DNA from: an uncultured Anaerotignum sp. | GTDB taxonomy: Bacteria > Bacillota > Clostridia > Lachnospirales > Anaerotignaceae | Length of the DNA stretch: 14,869 nt | Assembly: GCF_934277605.1 (NCBI RefSeq) | Contig: NZ_CAKQVD010000046.1 | Span: 1-14,869 of the forward strand | Reading direction: 5' to 3' | Part shown: positions 14,638 through 14,869 of the stretch, piece after piece | Layout: every line of letters begins with the position of its first letter | Position numbering within the stretch: position 1 is the stretch's first letter | Made by a program: the position numbers and the translations under genes | The notes under the pieces: model-generated | The model's database searches: none | What the model saw: only the letters and a program-made list of their open reading frames with translations | Told to the model about the DNA's origin: nothing

Positions 14638-14643
14638 CCCATA

Positions 14644-14751
14644 GGTAACTTTTAGTACACACGTATCCAAAAAGAGCGGATTGGTGCTGACAGGCGTCAG
14701 TTGTCCCGGCTAAACGGATGCGGAGGATTAACCAATTAGGAGGTTCATAAA
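14644..14751 (+). promoter_or_regulatory. Structured 5' leader of rpsB, possible ribosomal-protein autoregulatory element
   Basis: The leader contains three complementary pairs. CTGAC (14687-14691) pairs with GTCAG (14696-14700) around an AGGC loop. CGTATCC (14662-14668) can pair with GGATGCG (14716-14722), with one G-U. ATTGGT (14680-14685) can pair with ACCAAT (14731-14736), directly before AGGAGG (14738-14743). The last two pairs interleave, so they would form a pseudoknot or act as alternatives. Leaders of ribosomal-protein operons often bind the encoded protein; that role is inference here. Confidence 0.4.
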
Positions 14752-14869
14752 ATGAGCGTAATTTCTATGAAGCAGCTGCTGGAAGCTGGCGTCCACTTTG
14801 GTCACCAGACAAGAAGATGGAACCCTAAAATGGCACAATACATCTTCGCAGAAAGAAACGGTATCTACA
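14752..14869 (+). CDS. rpsB: 30S ribosomal protein S2 (3' end outside window)
   Basis: Structural protein of the small ribosomal subunit, added late in 30S assembly. Only the first 39 codons are present. They include the S2 N-terminal signature KQLLEAGVHFGHQTRRWNPK and the following MAQYIFAERNGIY. AGGAGG at 14738-14743, 8 bases before the ATG, fixes the start. The gene has its own promoter and a leader of about 108 nt. In Firmicutes rpsB is normally followed by tsf, pyrH and frr, which would lie beyond the right edge. Confidence 0.97.
   Translation, partial: MSVISMKQLLEAGVHFGHQTRRWNPKMAQYIFAERNGIY

Noticed and set aside
14644..14751. T-box or known metabolite riboswitch upstream of rpsB
   Set aside because: No T-box AGGGTGGNACCGCG core or familiar riboswitch core is visible; the gene context points to a ribosomal-protein leader instead.

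Overview
The window looks like core chromosome of a low-to-mid GC, endospore-forming Clostridia bacterium, probably Lachnospiraceae-like. The grounds are a SpoIIM protein, strong AGGAGG-type ribosome binding sites, TTGAAA/TATAAT-type promoters with frequent extended -10 TG, and two Firmicutes gene neighbourhoods (nudF-spoIIM-xerD and comM/dprA/topA/rpsB). No rRNA, tRNA, CRISPR array, IS element or phage gene was seen. Species assignment is inference.

Layout: (1) 1-2028, plus strand: the 3' part of a class I aminotransferase, a terminator-like hairpin, a Nudix ADP-ribose pyrophosphatase, then spoIIM. (2) 2029-3112: a strong promoter, the tyrosine recombinase xerD and its terminator. (3) 3113-4549: a small redox module, made of an XRE-type HTH protein fused to a desulfoferrodoxin-like iron domain, followed by a flavodoxin-fold NAD(P)H oxidoreductase with its own promoter. 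(4) 4550-8843: sbcD-sbcC, translationally coupled by an ATGA overlap and closed by a perfect bidirectional terminator. (5) 8842-11133, minus strand: comM (yifB) followed by a YoaK/DUF1275 membrane protein, from an extended -10 promoter that fixes the comM start. (6) 11205-14617, plus strand: dprA-topA, divergent from comM. (7) 14609 to end: promoter, structured leader and first 39 codons of rpsB. Intergenic gaps are all under 200 bases; the largest (11074-11268 and 14559-14751) hold promoters, a terminator and the rpsB leader.

Functionally most of the window is genome maintenance: dimer resolution (XerD), double-strand-break and hairpin processing (SbcCD), ssDNA handling and transformation (DprA, ComM) and supercoiling (TopA). 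The most unusual item is the HTH-desulfoferrodoxin fusion. It keeps the four Cys of a desulforedoxin-type site and four of the five superoxide-reductase iron ligands. The last His is Asp and the catalytic Lys is lost, which suggests an iron- or redox-sensing regulator rather than an enzyme. Other points worth a look are a XerD lacking Lys at the usual catalytic position, terminator-like hairpins directly against the ribosome binding sites of nudF and sbcD, and a possible pseudoknot in the rpsB leader.
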